Of a stretch of 64,000 nucleotides of DNA, positions 33,190-41,991 are shown piece by piece. The stretch is from assembly GCF_900156815.1 (NCBI RefSeq), contig NZ_FTOT01000001.1:434001-498000 (forward strand). Direction: 5' to 3'. Under the pieces are notes generated by a model. It searched no databases and was not told where the DNA came from. It saw nothing but the letters and a program-made list of their open reading frames with translations. How positions within the stretch are numbered: the first letter of the stretch is position 1; every line of letters starts with the position of its first letter. The stretch comes from Gemmobacter megaterium (GTDB lineage: Bacteria > Pseudomonadota > Alphaproteobacteria > Rhodobacterales > Rhodobacteraceae). A program made the position numbers and the translations under genes.

Positions 33190-34564
33190 CTGGACTCCTG
33201 ATCTGTCCGCCTTTGACGGGCCGAAATATCAGGCACTTGCGCGGGCGCTGCGGGATGCCGTGCGCCGTGGGGAGATGGAGCCCGGCACCCGGTTGCCGAC
33301 CGTGCGCGATCTGGCCTGGCGTCTGGGAATCACGCCGGGAACCGTGGCGCGGGCCTATCAACTGGCGACGCAGGAAGGACTGGCCGAGGCGGTGATCGGG
33401 CGCGGCACCTTCATCGCACAGCCTGCGCGGCCGGGTCCGAAGGTTCCGCTGCATATCGAAACCGACAGCCGGGTCATCGACATGCGCACGCCGCAGTTGC
33501 CCGAGGTCGGGCAAAGTGCGGCCATGGCGCAGGCGATGCGGGCGGCTGCCGGGCGGCTGGACGGGGCCTGGTTGGGGTATCCGGCGCAGCGCGACGAGAT
33601 GCCCCTGCGGCAGGCGGTGTGTGACTGGCTGTCGGACATCGTGCTGGGCCCGGTGCTGCCCGAGGATCTGGCGCTGACGAATGGTGGCCAGCACGGGATC
33701 AACGTGGTCATGCAATGCGTCCTGCGGGACGAGCGGCCTGTGGTGCTGACCGAAGATCTGGCCTATCCCGGCTTGCGTCACGCCGCGCGGCTGGTGCGCG
33801 CCGAACCCATCGGGGTCGAGACGGACGAGGAGGGGATGCGACCCGACGCATTCGAGGCCGCCTGCCGCCGCCACATGCCCCAACTGGTCTGCCTGACGAC
33901 CGAGGCACAGAACCCTACAACCGTGCGCATGGGGGTCCAGCGGCGATCCGATCTGGCCGCGATTGCGCGCGCGCATGACGTCTTTGTGCTGGAGGACGAT
34001 TGCTATTCGGTTTCGGGGGATCATCTTCCTGCCTTTCGCGCGCTTGCCCCGGAACGGACCTTCTATGTCGGCAGCCTGTCGAAATCCGTGTCGCCTGCGT
34101 TGCGGCTGGGCTGGGTGCTGTGCCCGACCGGAATGGGAGAGGCGGGTCGCCTGACGGTGCAACATGGCCAGTTTGCCCTGTCGCGCCCCCTGACCGCGAT
34201 CTGCGAGGAATTGCTGGTCTCTGGCGCGGCGCGGCGATTGCGCGAGGCGGTGCGGGCCGAACTTGCGGTGCGGATCGAGGCAATGGTCAACACGCTGGGC
34301 GCCTTCGATCTGGCCTGGCAGGCCGGGTTGCCCTTTGCCTGGCTGCATCTGCCGATTGGCTGGCGGGCCTCTACCTTTGCACGGGCGGCCGAGGCCGAAG
34401 GCGTACTGCTGCGGACGGCGGATGAATATGCGCTGGTGCATGGCCGTGCGCCGAATGCCGTGCGCCTTGCCATCTGCGGGACGGTGGCGCGGGGCCGGTT
34501 CCAGAACGGCCTTGGCGCGCTGACCCGATTGCTTGCGGCGCCTCCGACGGATCTGCCTGTCTGA
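33179..34564 (+). CDS. MocR/GntR-family regulator with aminotransferase-like domain
   Basis: This 461-residue protein has an N-terminal GntR winged helix (about 15-80; TRLPTVRDLAWRLGITPGTV) and a class I aminotransferase fold. The PLP-lysine segment is VGSLSKSVSPALRLGW and the cofactor-binding segment is VFVLEDDCYS. Such proteins regulate transcription in response to amino compounds or PLP. It starts at the ATG at 33179 within its own predicted operator. Its target genes may include DUF1127. Confidence 0.92.
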   Translation: MNTIWTPDLSAFDGPKYQALARALRDAVRRGEMEPGTRLPTVRDLAWRLGITPGTVARAYQLATQEGLAEAVIGRGTFIAQPARPGPKVPLHIETDSRVIDMRTPQLPEVGQSAAMAQAMRAAAGRLDGAWLGYPAQRDEMPLRQAVCDWLSDIVLGPVLPEDLALTNGGQHGINVVMQCVLRDERPVVLTEDLAYPGLRHAARLVRAEPIGVETDEEGMRPDAFEAACRRHMPQLVCLTTEAQNPTTVRMGVQRRSDLAAIARAHDVFVLEDDCYSVSGDHLPAFRALAPERTFYVGSLSKSVSPALRLGWVLCPTGMGEAGRLTVQHGQFALSRPLTAICEELLVSGAARRLREAVRAELAVRIEAMVNTLGAFDLAWQAGLPFAWLHLPIGWRASTFARAAEAEGVLLRTADEYALVHGRAPNAVRLAICGTVARGRFQNGLGALTRLLAAPPTDLPV

Positions 34565-34671
34565 CCTGTGGCAGGAAAGACTCTAGTCTCGGCGGAATTT
34601 CGCGCAGCGATTGACGCATGGGCAGATCACCGCGCACTCTGTGCTGATCGAAGCAGCAACGAGACCAGAAC

Positions 34672-34929
34672 ATGGCCAGTTTCGCCTTTCATAGCGCCCG
34701 CGGCGCGTCGGATTTCCTCGGCCTGCGCCTTGGTCGGCGTGGACAGACTGAAATCGTCTATGATGATGGCGCGGCCTGCCGCCTTGTCTGGCGCGTGGTC
34801 GGCGAGATGCCCGACACGGCTCCGCTGCGCGAGGCGCTACAGACGGCTGTCGGAGAAACACGCGTGTTGCCCGCGCTTTACGCCGAACTGAAACGCCGCG
34901 CCATTGCCATCGAGGTTGTCGCGCACTGA
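34672..34929 (+). CDS. Hypothetical 85-residue protein
   Basis: The frame encodes MASFAFHSARGASDFLGLRL and on to AIAIEVVAH, with no recognisable domain, signal or membrane segment. Codon third positions are only moderately GC-rich. The ribosome-binding site is weak. It stands 107 bp after mocR and 69 bp before a potB-like gene in the same direction. Opposite-strand frames here look no better. Real but unassigned, or spurious. Confidence 0.42.
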   Translation: MASFAFHSARGASDFLGLRLGRRGQTEIVYDDGAACRLVWRVVGEMPDTAPLREALQTAVGETRVLPALYAELKRRAIAIEVVAH

Positions 34930-34998
34930 ATCGCTTTTCATCGTGATCGCCCTGTGCAAGATGGTCGGAACGACAAGAAACGTCCGACAGGGGGCGCC

Positions 34999-35886
34999 AT
35001 GAATTCCGAAGGGGTGCTGCACAGGATTCGCCGGTCCGAGGCAGCGAACGGGCTTGCACTTATAAGTCCGCCGGCGATCTATGCCGTGCTATTGCTGGCG
35101 GCCCCGTTGGGGTTGCTGTTCGTCTATTCCTTTCTGACCGATGGTTATCTGACCATCCTGTGGGAATTCACGCCGCAGAACTACATCGACGCCTGGACCG
35201 ATCCGCTGGTGCGCACAGTCATGCTGCGCTCTTTGTGGGTGGCCATGCTGGTGACAATGGTCACGGTGGCCCTGGCCTTTCCGGTGGCCTATTTCGTCAG
35301 CTTTCACGTCAAGCCCTCCCGCAAGAGCATGTGGCTGTTCCTGATCACCATTCCGTTCTGGACCAGCTATCTGATCCGGGTGTTCCTGTGGAAAGTGATC
35401 CTGGGTTTCAACGGCGTGGTGAACTCTGGCCTGATTGGGCTGGGGATCATCGACGAGCCGCTGACCTTTATCCTTTACAACGTCAATTCGGTGGTGATCA
35501 CGCTGGCCCATGCCTATGCGCCCTTTGCGATCCTGCCGATCTTTGTGGCGCTGGAAAAGATCGACCGCTCCTTGCTGGAGGCCGGGCAGGACCTGGGCGA
35601 ATCCCGCATGATGACCTTCTGGCGCGTTACCCTGCCGTTGGCCATGCCGGGGGTGATCGCGTCGGTCCTGATCGTCTTCATCCCGACCATTGGCGATTAT
35701 GTCACGCCGCAACTGCTTGGCGGGCCAGAAGGACGGATGGTGGCCAACCTGATCCAGTTGCAATATCTGCGGCTTGACAATTATCCGGCAGGCTCTGCCA
35801 TCGCCATTTCGGCGATGCTGATGGTCACGGCGATCAGTCTGGTCTTCCTGTTCCTGAACCGACGCTTCCTGAGGGGGCCGAAATGA
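34999..35886 (+). CDS. ABC transporter permease, PotB type
   Basis: This 295-residue protein has about six membrane segments and the permease EAA-like loop EAGQDLGESRMMTFWRVTLPL. The opening segment SPPAIYAVLLLAAPLGLLFVY is typical of spermidine/putrescine-type PotB. The start at 34999 follows AGGGGG. It forms the channel with the next gene (4-bp overlap). Confidence 0.93.
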   Translation: MNSEGVLHRIRRSEAANGLALISPPAIYAVLLLAAPLGLLFVYSFLTDGYLTILWEFTPQNYIDAWTDPLVRTVMLRSLWVAMLVTMVTVALAFPVAYFVSFHVKPSRKSMWLFLITIPFWTSYLIRVFLWKVILGFNGVVNSGLIGLGIIDEPLTFILYNVNSVVITLAHAYAPFAILPIFVALEKIDRSLLEAGQDLGESRMMTFWRVTLPLAMPGVIASVLIVFIPTIGDYVTPQLLGGPEGRMVANLIQLQYLRLDNYPAGSAIAISAMLMVTAISLVFLFLNRRFLRGPK

Positions 35887-36692
35887 CCGGCGGGCGCCTG
35901 TTCAAGATCTATGCCATTGCCTATCTGGTGTTCCTTTATGCGCCAATCATGCTGTTGCCGATCTTTGCCTTCAACGACGGCACGATCATTTCCTTTCCGT
36001 TGCAAGGCTTCACGACCAAATGGTTCGAGGCCATGTTCGGCAATGCAACCCTGCACAAGGCCGTCAAGAACTCGTTGATCATCGCCAGTTCTTCGGCCGT
36101 GCTGGCCACCTGCCTGGGCATCTTCACCGCCCGCGCCGTCACCCGCTACAATTTTCCGGCCAAGGGGGGCATCGTCGGGCTGGTGATGCTGCCGCTGGTG
36201 CTGCCGGAAATCATCGTGGCGGTGTCGCTGTTCGGGGTGCTGCTGGGGCTGGGCATCCCGCTGTCGATCTGGACGGTGATCCTGGGCCATGTGCTGATCT
36301 GCACGCCCTATACGGTGGCGATCCTCAATTCGGCGTTCCAGTCGCTGGACCGCTCGCTGGAAGAGGCCGCCTATGACCTGGGCGAAAGCCGTTGGTCCAC
36401 CTTCCGGCTGATCATCCTGCCGCTGGTGGCGCCGGGGATCGTCTCGTCGCTGCTGATCTCCTTCACCATTTCGCTGGATGAATTCATCATCGCCTTCTTC
36501 CTGGCGGGAACCGAACCCACGCTGCCTGTCTACATCTTCTCGCAGTTCCGCTTTCCGCAGGCGGTGCCGGTCATCATGGCACTGGGAACCCTGCTGGTGC
36601 TGCTGTCCATCGTTCTTCTGGCCGTCGCCGAATATTTCCGCCGCCGTGGGATTGCCAAATCCGGCGGCAAGGATACCGGAGGTTTCCTGTGA
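35883..36692 (+). CDS. ABC transporter permease, PotC type
   Basis: This 269-residue permease has about six membrane segments and the coupling loop EAAYDLGESRWSTFRLIILPL. It begins with a PotC-like N-terminal segment, IYAIAYLVFLYAPIMLLPIF. It pairs with the PotB-type protein, overlaps it by 4 bp, and overlaps the following ATPase gene by 4 bp. Confidence 0.93.
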   Translation: MTGGRLFKIYAIAYLVFLYAPIMLLPIFAFNDGTIISFPLQGFTTKWFEAMFGNATLHKAVKNSLIIASSSAVLATCLGIFTARAVTRYNFPAKGGIVGLVMLPLVLPEIIVAVSLFGVLLGLGIPLSIWTVILGHVLICTPYTVAILNSAFQSLDRSLEEAAYDLGESRWSTFRLIILPLVAPGIVSSLLISFTISLDEFIIAFFLAGTEPTLPVYIFSQFRFPQAVPVIMALGTLLVLLSIVLLAVAEYFRRRGIAKSGGKDTGGFL

Positions 36693-37825
36693 CCACATCC
36701 GCCCCCCCGCTTTCCAAGGTTTCCGAGGCAGAGCGCGCTGCACGCAAGCCGCTGATCGAGCTGGAGAATATCCAGAAGTACTATGGCGATTACCACGCGC
36801 TGCGCGGCATCACGGCAACGATCCGGCAAGGCGAGTTCTTTTCGCTGCTGGGCCCCTCGGGCTGCGGCAAGACCACGCTTCTGCGCACCATCGCGGGGTT
36901 CGAGGATGTGTCCTCGGGCGTTCTCCGGATCGACGGGCGCAGCATGGACGGGGTGCCCGCAAACCGTCGCCCGACGAACATGGTGTTCCAGTCCTACGCC
37001 ATCTTCCCGCATCTGACGGTGGAACAGAACGTCGGCTTCGGCCTGCGCCGCGATCCGCGATCCAGGGCCGACAAGGACCGCGCCGTGCAAGAGGCGCTGG
37101 AGATGGTGGGCCTCAAGGGCTATGGCAAGCGCGCCGCACATGCCATGTCTGGCGGCCAACGCCAGCGGGTGGCGCTGGCCCGCGCGCTGATCCTGAAGCC
37201 CAAGGTGCTGCTGCTGGACGAGCCGCTCTCGGCACTCGACAAGAAGATGCGCGAGCAGATGCAGGTGGAGCTGATCAAGCTGCAACGCCAGGTCGGCATC
37301 ACCTTCATTCTGGTGACGCATGATCAGGAAGAGGCGCTGGTCATGTCCGACCGCATCGCGGTGATGTTCGAAGGCCAGATCGCCCAGCTGGATGATCCCG
37401 AAACGCTGTATCGTCTGCCCAGGTCGCGGCAGGTGGCGGATTTCATCGGCACGATGAACTTCCTCCCCGCCACCATCGCCACCACGACGGTGGATGGCTT
37501 TGACGTCGAGGTGGCCGGGCTTGGCAACTGCCACATCGCCGCGCGCCAGTCGCCCGGCGCGGCGACGGGCGAGGTGTCGGTGGGCTTCCGCCCAGAAACG
37601 CTGACGCTGCTCTACGAAGGCCAGACGGCGACCGACCGCGAAAGCCCCGGCGTGATCGAGGAGGTCGTCTACTACGGCGACATGACCTATTACGACGTCA
37701 GGCTGGATGGCGTGGCCGCCCCGGTGCGCCTGTCGATGCGCAACGTCTTTGGCCGCCCGGTGCTGGATCGCGGCACCCGGACCCGCGTGGCCTGGTCGCC
37801 TGGCGCGCTGGTGCTGTTTCGCTGA
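36689..37825 (+). CDS. ABC transporter ATP-binding protein, PotA type
   Basis: This 378-residue protein has Walker A GPSGCGKTTLLRTI, signature MSGGQRQRVALARALI, Walker B VLLLDEPLSALD and VTHDQEEALVMSD, with a C-terminal regulatory domain. The start is GTG overlapping the potC stop (GTGA). It is the last gene of a three-gene importer that lacks a binding-protein gene in this window. Confidence 0.93.
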   Translation: MTTSAPPLSKVSEAERAARKPLIELENIQKYYGDYHALRGITATIRQGEFFSLLGPSGCGKTTLLRTIAGFEDVSSGVLRIDGRSMDGVPANRRPTNMVFQSYAIFPHLTVEQNVGFGLRRDPRSRADKDRAVQEALEMVGLKGYGKRAAHAMSGGQRQRVALARALILKPKVLLLDEPLSALDKKMREQMQVELIKLQRQVGITFILVTHDQEEALVMSDRIAVMFEGQIAQLDDPETLYRLPRSRQVADFIGTMNFLPATIATTTVDGFDVEVAGLGNCHIAARQSPGAATGEVSVGFRPETLTLLYEGQTATDRESPGVIEEVVYYGDMTYYDVRLDGVAAPVRLSMRNVFGRPVLDRGTRTRVAWSPGALVLFR

Positions 37826-37868
37826 TCGGGCAGGGCGGCTGCCGCCCGGCGCTGTGCTGCTGACAGGG

Positions 37869-37890
37869 GGGGCGGCCTGCGCGCCGCCCC
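37869..37890 (+). terminator. GC hairpin after the potA-like gene
   Basis: GGGGCGGC (37869-37876) and GCCGCCCC (37883-37890) pair with a 6-base loop, 44 bp after the stop. No T tract follows, so termination strength is uncertain. Confidence 0.35.
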
Positions 37891-37979
37891 GTTCGCGTCG
37901 GCCCGGAGTGCTGCCGGAACGGGGTTCGAGATCACTGTGCAGGCCGGTGAAAAATCCTGCAAATTCCGCCTTCAACCGC

Positions 37980-38006
37980 TTGACGCCCCCCCGCGCATCC
38001 TATACC
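37980..38006 (+). promoter_or_regulatory. Promoter of the first tRNA-Asp gene
   Basis: TTGACG (37980-37985) and TATACC (38001-38006) are 15 bp apart and end 13 bp before the tRNA. The same arrangement precedes the second copy. The short spacer suggests a GC-rich, possibly growth-controlled promoter. Confidence 0.5.
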
Positions 38007-38019
38007 TCCCAGCTCATGC

Positions 38020-38096
38020 GCGGTTGTAGCTCAGTTGGTTAGAGTACCGGCCTGTCACGCCGGGGGTCGCGGGTTCGAGCCCCGTCAACCGCGCCA
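38020..38096 (+). tRNA. tRNA-Asp (GTC), first copy
   Basis: A 77-base cloverleaf: acceptor GCGGTTG pairs with CAACCGC, discriminator G and an encoded CCA at 38094-38096. The anticodon loop CTGTCAC carries GTC for aspartate, and the T arm contains GGTTCGAGCC. Confidence 0.97.
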
Positions 38097-38296
38097 CTTT
38101 TCTTCCTGAACTCAATGCCTTGAACCGGATCATACATCCGGTCAGGGCCTTGTGTTTTTGGAATGCCGCGCGCCGGTTCGCCCGGTCACAGCGCGCCTGA
38201 CGCCCCCTCTGTTCCGCGCTTTTCCGCGTGCCGCGGGCATGATCGTGCCGCGACAGATCCTCACCGAAAATACGTCAGAAATCTGTGATCTTCCGC

Positions 38297-38323
38297 TTGA
38301 CGCCCCCCGGACCATCCTATACT
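38297..38323 (+). promoter_or_regulatory. Promoter of the second tRNA-Asp gene
   Basis: TTGACG (38297-38302) and TATACT (38318-38323), spacer 15 bp, again 13 bp before the tRNA. The surrounding bases (CTTGACGCCCCCC, CATCCTATAC) are nearly identical to the first promoter, so promoter and gene were duplicated as a unit. The gap 38097-38336 holds nothing else I can support. Confidence 0.5.
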
Positions 38324-38336
38324 CCACCCCTCACGC

Positions 38337-38413
38337 GCGGTTGTAGCTCAGTCGGTTAGAGTACCGGCCTGTCACGCCGGGGGTCGCGGGTTCGAGCCCC
38401 GTCAACCGCGCCA
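38337..38413 (+). tRNA. tRNA-Asp (GTC), second copy
   Basis: Identical to the copy at 38020 except for one base in the D loop (T to C). It has the same acceptor stem, GTC anticodon and encoded CCA. It is a tandem duplication about 317 bp downstream of the first. Confidence 0.97.
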
Positions 38414-38481
38414 CTTTCTCCTTTGTCAAGATGACAGGTGCCCAAGATATTCGGCGCGAAGTACCATTGCGCGCAGCGCTG

Positions 38482-38533
38482 TTTCATCTTGCTGAAAATA
38501 CCCCCGCCGGAGGCATCTCGCGCAGCGCGCGAG
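38482..38533 (-). repeat. Intergenic hairpin-GGGGTATTT element, copy 2
   Basis: Reading on the minus strand, the hairpin arms CTCGCGC and GCGCGAG (38517-38533) are followed by GGGGTATTT, TCA and GCAAGATGAAA (38482-38504). It lies in the 333-bp gap between tRNA-Asp and tRNA-Gly (38414-38746). That gap contains no convincing gene and no other feature that I can support. Confidence 0.7.
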
Positions 38534-38746
38534 CCCCTGCGTCGTGCTGGGCGCCAGTGCCGGTTTACCTCCCTTGCCTAGCCTCCTTCCGACCGCAGAC
38601 GGGTGGTGCGCGGGCTGTGTGTCTGCCGGTTTCAGGGCCGATCCGCCGCATACGGGCCCGAGGCCTCGGCCAGGCGCGCCCTGCGCGTCACAGGCGCAGT
38701 TTTGGGCTTGCAGCCGACAGGCCGTGGCGGTATTCAGGCCACCGTC

Positions 38747-38820
38747 GCGGGTGTAGCTCAATGGCAGAGCGAGAGCTTCCCAAGCTCCAGACGAGGGTTC
38801 GATTCCCTTCACCCGCTCCA
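38747..38820 (+). tRNA. tRNA-Gly (CCC)
   Basis: A 74-base cloverleaf with acceptor GCGGGTG/CACCCGC and encoded CCA. The anticodon loop TTCCCAA carries CCC for glycine, and the T arm contains GGTTCGATTCC. Confidence 0.96.
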
Positions 38821-38980
38821 TCCCTACCAATGATGCGATGTAAGGCTGTCTGCGCCATGCGACCGTGTGATCGGCCGCAGGTAGATACTGCGGGGCGCTG
38901 TGCACCTTGATACGCCAAGACCTACCTGCGGGGCGGGGGCATCGCCGTCTGTCTGGTCTCGCCGCCCCCGGAGGGCGCCG

Positions 38981-39661
38981 TCAGAGAATGGCGATCAGGC
39001 GCTGCGCTTCGTCGCGCGGCTGCGCCAGTGGCTCGCGGTCTTCGCCAGGGAAAAAGCGGGCGCGGGTCGCCGTGGCCATCGGGGCAGGCGTTTCGATCAG
39101 GACACGTGGTCCGGTGCGCATGGTTTCGTTCTGCCAACTGCGGGCAAGCAGGATCTGGGCCGCCTTCGTGGTGCCATAGGCGCCAAAGAACTTTTGCCCG
39201 CCGCGCGGGTCATCCAGAAACAGCGCGGTGCCGCCAGCAGGGGCCGCCCGCAGCAGCGGCTCGACCATCGGGATCAGGATGCCGGTGGCGCGAAGGTTCA
39301 CGGCCACCGATTTCTCCCAGTCCTTCGCATCCAGATGTCCGGCAGGGGCAAGCGGGGCTGCGTGGATCGCGCTATGCACCCACAGGTCCACATGGCCCCA
39401 ACGATCGTGAAGCGACCGGCACAGATGGCGCATCGCGTCGTCGTTGGTGATGTCCATCGGCGCAAGAGTCAGCGCGCCTGCACCTGGCAGGCCAAGGGCC
39501 TTGACGCGATCATCGACATCTTCCAGGCCGCCGACGGTGCGGGCGACGGCCACCACATGCCAGCCGCGGGTGGCAAGTGCCTCGGCCATGGCCGCGCCAA
39601 GGCCACGCGAGGCGCCGGTGACAAGGGCTATGTTGCGGGCGGTGCTGGGGTGGTCTGGCAT
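38981..39661 (-). CDS. Short-chain dehydrogenase/reductase
   Basis: This 226-residue SDR has the cofactor motif IALVTGASRGLGAAMAEAL and the catalytic Tyr/Lys pair in FGAYGTTKAAQ (YxxxK). The usual catalytic serine region reads TALFLDDPRGG, so the serine appears to be missing. It oxidises or reduces an unidentified alcohol/ketone with NAD(P). It follows purF by 117 bp on the same strand, with a repeat element between them. Confidence 0.88.
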   Translation of the reverse strand: MPDHPSTARNIALVTGASRGLGAAMAEALATRGWHVVAVARTVGGLEDVDDRVKALGLPGAGALTLAPMDITNDDAMRHLCRSLHDRWGHVDLWVHSAIHAAPLAPAGHLDAKDWEKSVAVNLRATGILIPMVEPLLRAAPAGGTALFLDDPRGGQKFFGAYGTTKAAQILLARSWQNETMRTGPRVLIETPAPMATATRARFFPGEDREPLAQPRDEAQRLIAIL

Positions 39662-39692
39662 GGTGGCCTCGGGATGGTGGCTGGCGGCGAAG

Positions 39693-39744
39693 CCGGGGGT
39701 TTCACACCCCCGGACCCCCGTGGGGTATTTACGGCAAGATGAAG
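39693..39744 (+). repeat. Intergenic hairpin-GGGGTATTT element, copy 3
   Basis: Hairpin arms CCGGGGGT (39693-39700) and ACCCCCGG (39706-39713) are followed by GGGGTATTT, ACG and GCAAGATGAAG (39722-39744). It is in the gap between purF and the SDR gene, on the strand opposite to both. Confidence 0.7.
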
Positions 39745-39778
39745 CTGGCCGGGCGGTGTGCTGTGCCGATGGCCGCAG

Positions 39779-41254
39779 TCATTCGGCGGCGGTCTTCATC
39801 TCGAATCCCTGATCCAGCTTGTCGGCTGGCGCGATGGGATATTCGCCCGAGAAACAGGCATCGCAATAGCGCGGCGCCGCCGGGTCGCGGCCCTGCGCCT
39901 CGCCTGCGGCACGATAGAGGCCGTCGAGCGAGATGAATTTCAGGCTGTCCACCCCGATCCAGTCGCGCATCTGGTCTTCGGTCATCGTGGCGGCCAGGAG
40001 TTTCGAGCGTTCGGGCGTGTCCACGCCGTAAAAGCACGGCCAGGCGGTGGGGGGGGAGGCGATGCGGAAATGCACCTCGGCCGCGCCGGCATCCAGGATC
40101 ATGTCCTTGATCTTGCGGCTGGTGGTGCCGCGCACGACGGAATCGTCCACCAGGATCACGCGCTTGCCGCGGATGAGCGACTTGTTGACGTTCAGTTTCA
40201 GGCGGACGCCCATGTTGCGGATCTGTTCGGTGGGTTCGATGAAGGTGCGGCCCATGTATTGGTTGCGCGTGATGCCAAGGCCGAACTGGATGCCGGATTC
40301 GGCCGCATAGCCGATGGCGGCAGGCGTTCCGCTGTCGGGCACGGGGCAGACCAGATCGGCCTCGATCGGTGCTTCGCGTGCCAGTTCCACGCCGATCTGG
40401 CGGCGGGTTTCATAGACCGAGCGGCCGCCGATGATGCTGTCGGGGCGGCTGAAATACACCTGTTCAAAGATGCAGAACCGCGACTTGGCGGGTGCGAAGG
40501 GGCGGCTGGATTGCAGGACGCCATCCTCGATCACCACCATTTCGCCGGGCTCGATCTCGCGGATGAATTCGGCGCCGATGATGTCGAGCGCGCAGGTCTC
40601 CGAGGCGAGAAACCAGCCATCGCCCAGACGGCCCAGCACCAGTGGGCGTACCCCGAGCGGGTCGCGCACACCCATCAGTTTGGTGCGGGTCATGGCGATG
40701 ACGGAGAACGCGCCCTCGACAAGGCGCAGCGCGTCTTTCAGACGCTCTGCCTGGGTTTTCTGCATCGACCGCGCCATCAGATGGATGATGCATTCGCTGT
40801 CGGAGGAGGATTGGAAGATTGCCCCGCGCTCGATCAGATCCTTGCGCAGACGGGCAGCATTGGTGAGGTTGCCGTTATGGGCAATCGCGCAGCCGCCAAT
40901 GGCGAATTCGCCAAAGAAGGGCTGCACGTCACGAATGGCGGTGGCGCCTTTGGACCCGGCGGTGGAATAGCGCACATGGCCGATGGCCAGCGAGCCGGGC
41001 AGGGTGGCCATCACGTCGGCGCGGGTGAAATTGTCGCGCACATAGCCGAATCGGCGGGCGGAATTGAACCCTTCCACCGGGTCGTGGCTGACGATGCCCC
41101 CGGCCTCTTGCCCGCGATGTTGCAGGGCGTGCAGGCCAAGGGCGACGAAGTTTGCGGCATCTGTCAGGCCGATGGCGCCGAAGATTCCGCATTCCTCCTT
41201 CAGCTTGTCGCCATCGGCAAAACAGTCAAAGGGGGTGCCGGGCAGCAGGGTCAT
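39779..41254 (-). CDS. purF: Amidophosphoribosyltransferase
   Basis: This 491-residue glutamine amidotransferase has a short propeptide of about 21 residues before the catalytic CGIFGAIGL. The N-terminal Ntn-hydrolase domain is followed by a phosphoribosyltransferase domain with the PRPP motif VILVDDSVVRGTTSRKI. It catalyses the first committed step of purine synthesis, PRPP plus glutamine to phosphoribosylamine. It is downstream of cvpA, a common pairing. Confidence 0.97.
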   Translation of the reverse strand: MTLLPGTPFDCFADGDKLKEECGIFGAIGLTDAANFVALGLHALQHRGQEAGGIVSHDPVEGFNSARRFGYVRDNFTRADVMATLPGSLAIGHVRYSTAGSKGATAIRDVQPFFGEFAIGGCAIAHNGNLTNAARLRKDLIERGAIFQSSSDSECIIHLMARSMQKTQAERLKDALRLVEGAFSVIAMTRTKLMGVRDPLGVRPLVLGRLGDGWFLASETCALDIIGAEFIREIEPGEMVVIEDGVLQSSRPFAPAKSRFCIFEQVYFSRPDSIIGGRSVYETRRQIGVELAREAPIEADLVCPVPDSGTPAAIGYAAESGIQFGLGITRNQYMGRTFIEPTEQIRNMGVRLKLNVNKSLIRGKRVILVDDSVVRGTTSRKIKDMILDAGAAEVHFRIASPPTAWPCFYGVDTPERSKLLAATMTEDQMRDWIGVDSLKFISLDGLYRAAGEAQGRDPAAPRYCDACFSGEYPIAPADKLDQGFEMKTAAE

Positions 41255-41355
41255 GGGAGGGGCTCCGAATCCGCGCGTCGCTGGGGCACTCCTTAACGCC
41301 TTGTCACCCGAGTGTCACGTCACGACTGCATGTCCTGCGCTGCGATGCAGCGCAA

Positions 41356-41952
41356 TCAGTTGCCAGCCGGCGGCGTGGTTGCGGCAGGCGCAGTGCGCGG
41401 GGCCGAGCAATCGCCGACAAGGTTCTCGTATTGTTGCACGATCCAGCCCGGCGCGTCCGAGGGGATGCGGCTTTCCAGCGATTGCTGGAACGAGGCGAAC
41501 ACCTTGGCCGAGCGGGAATTGTCCACCATGGCGACCGAATTCGAGGCGATGGCGCGATCATAGACGACAAAGGCCACCGCAATCAGAATCACCCCGCGCA
41601 GCACGCCGAACAGGAAGCCAAGGCCCTGATCCACGCCGCCCAGCACTGAGCGTTGCACCAGGGAGGAGAACAGCGGCGTGAACAGCGCCATCAGGATCAG
41701 CCCGACGGCGAACACGGCCGCAAAGGCCGCCAGCCGCGACAATTCGCAACTGTCGCGCAGGAACTCGCCGACGACGGGCAGCTCCTTGATCAACGGTTCG
41801 GCCTGGGCGGCAAAGACAAAGGCCAGGATGGCAGCGCCGACCCAACCGGCAATGGCCAGGATCTCGCGCACCAGTCCCCGCGAATAGGCGAGGATCGCCG
41901 AGAGCACGATGACGACCGCGACGACCGCGTCAATCAGGGTGAAGCCTTCCAT
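41356..41952 (-). CDS. cvpA: CvpA-family membrane protein
   Basis: This 198-residue protein has four hydrophobic segments, starting FTLIDAVVAVVIVLSAILAY and SRGLVREILAIAGWVGAAI, the CvpA signature. The cytoplasmic tail ends with CSAPRTAPAATTPPAGN. The family is linked to colicin V production and envelope homeostasis and often lies beside purF, as here (101 bp upstream). It follows radA after 39 bp. Confidence 0.93.
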   Translation of the reverse strand: MEGFTLIDAVVAVVIVLSAILAYSRGLVREILAIAGWVGAAILAFVFAAQAEPLIKELPVVGEFLRDSCELSRLAAFAAVFAVGLILMALFTPLFSSLVQRSVLGGVDQGLGFLFGVLRGVILIAVAFVVYDRAIASNSVAMVDNSRSAKVFASFQQSLESRIPSDAPGWIVQQYENLVGDCSAPRTAPAATTPPAGN

Positions 41953-41991
41953 TCCATACTCCTCAGGGTGGACTGCGCCCCCTGTGGCCGG

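Noticed and set aside
38426-38918. Minus-strand frames reading KGIEPSSGAWEALALPLS and GEGNRTLVWSLGSSRSAI
   Set aside because: These are translations of the antisense of tRNA-Gly at 38747-38820, a well-known source of false protein annotations.
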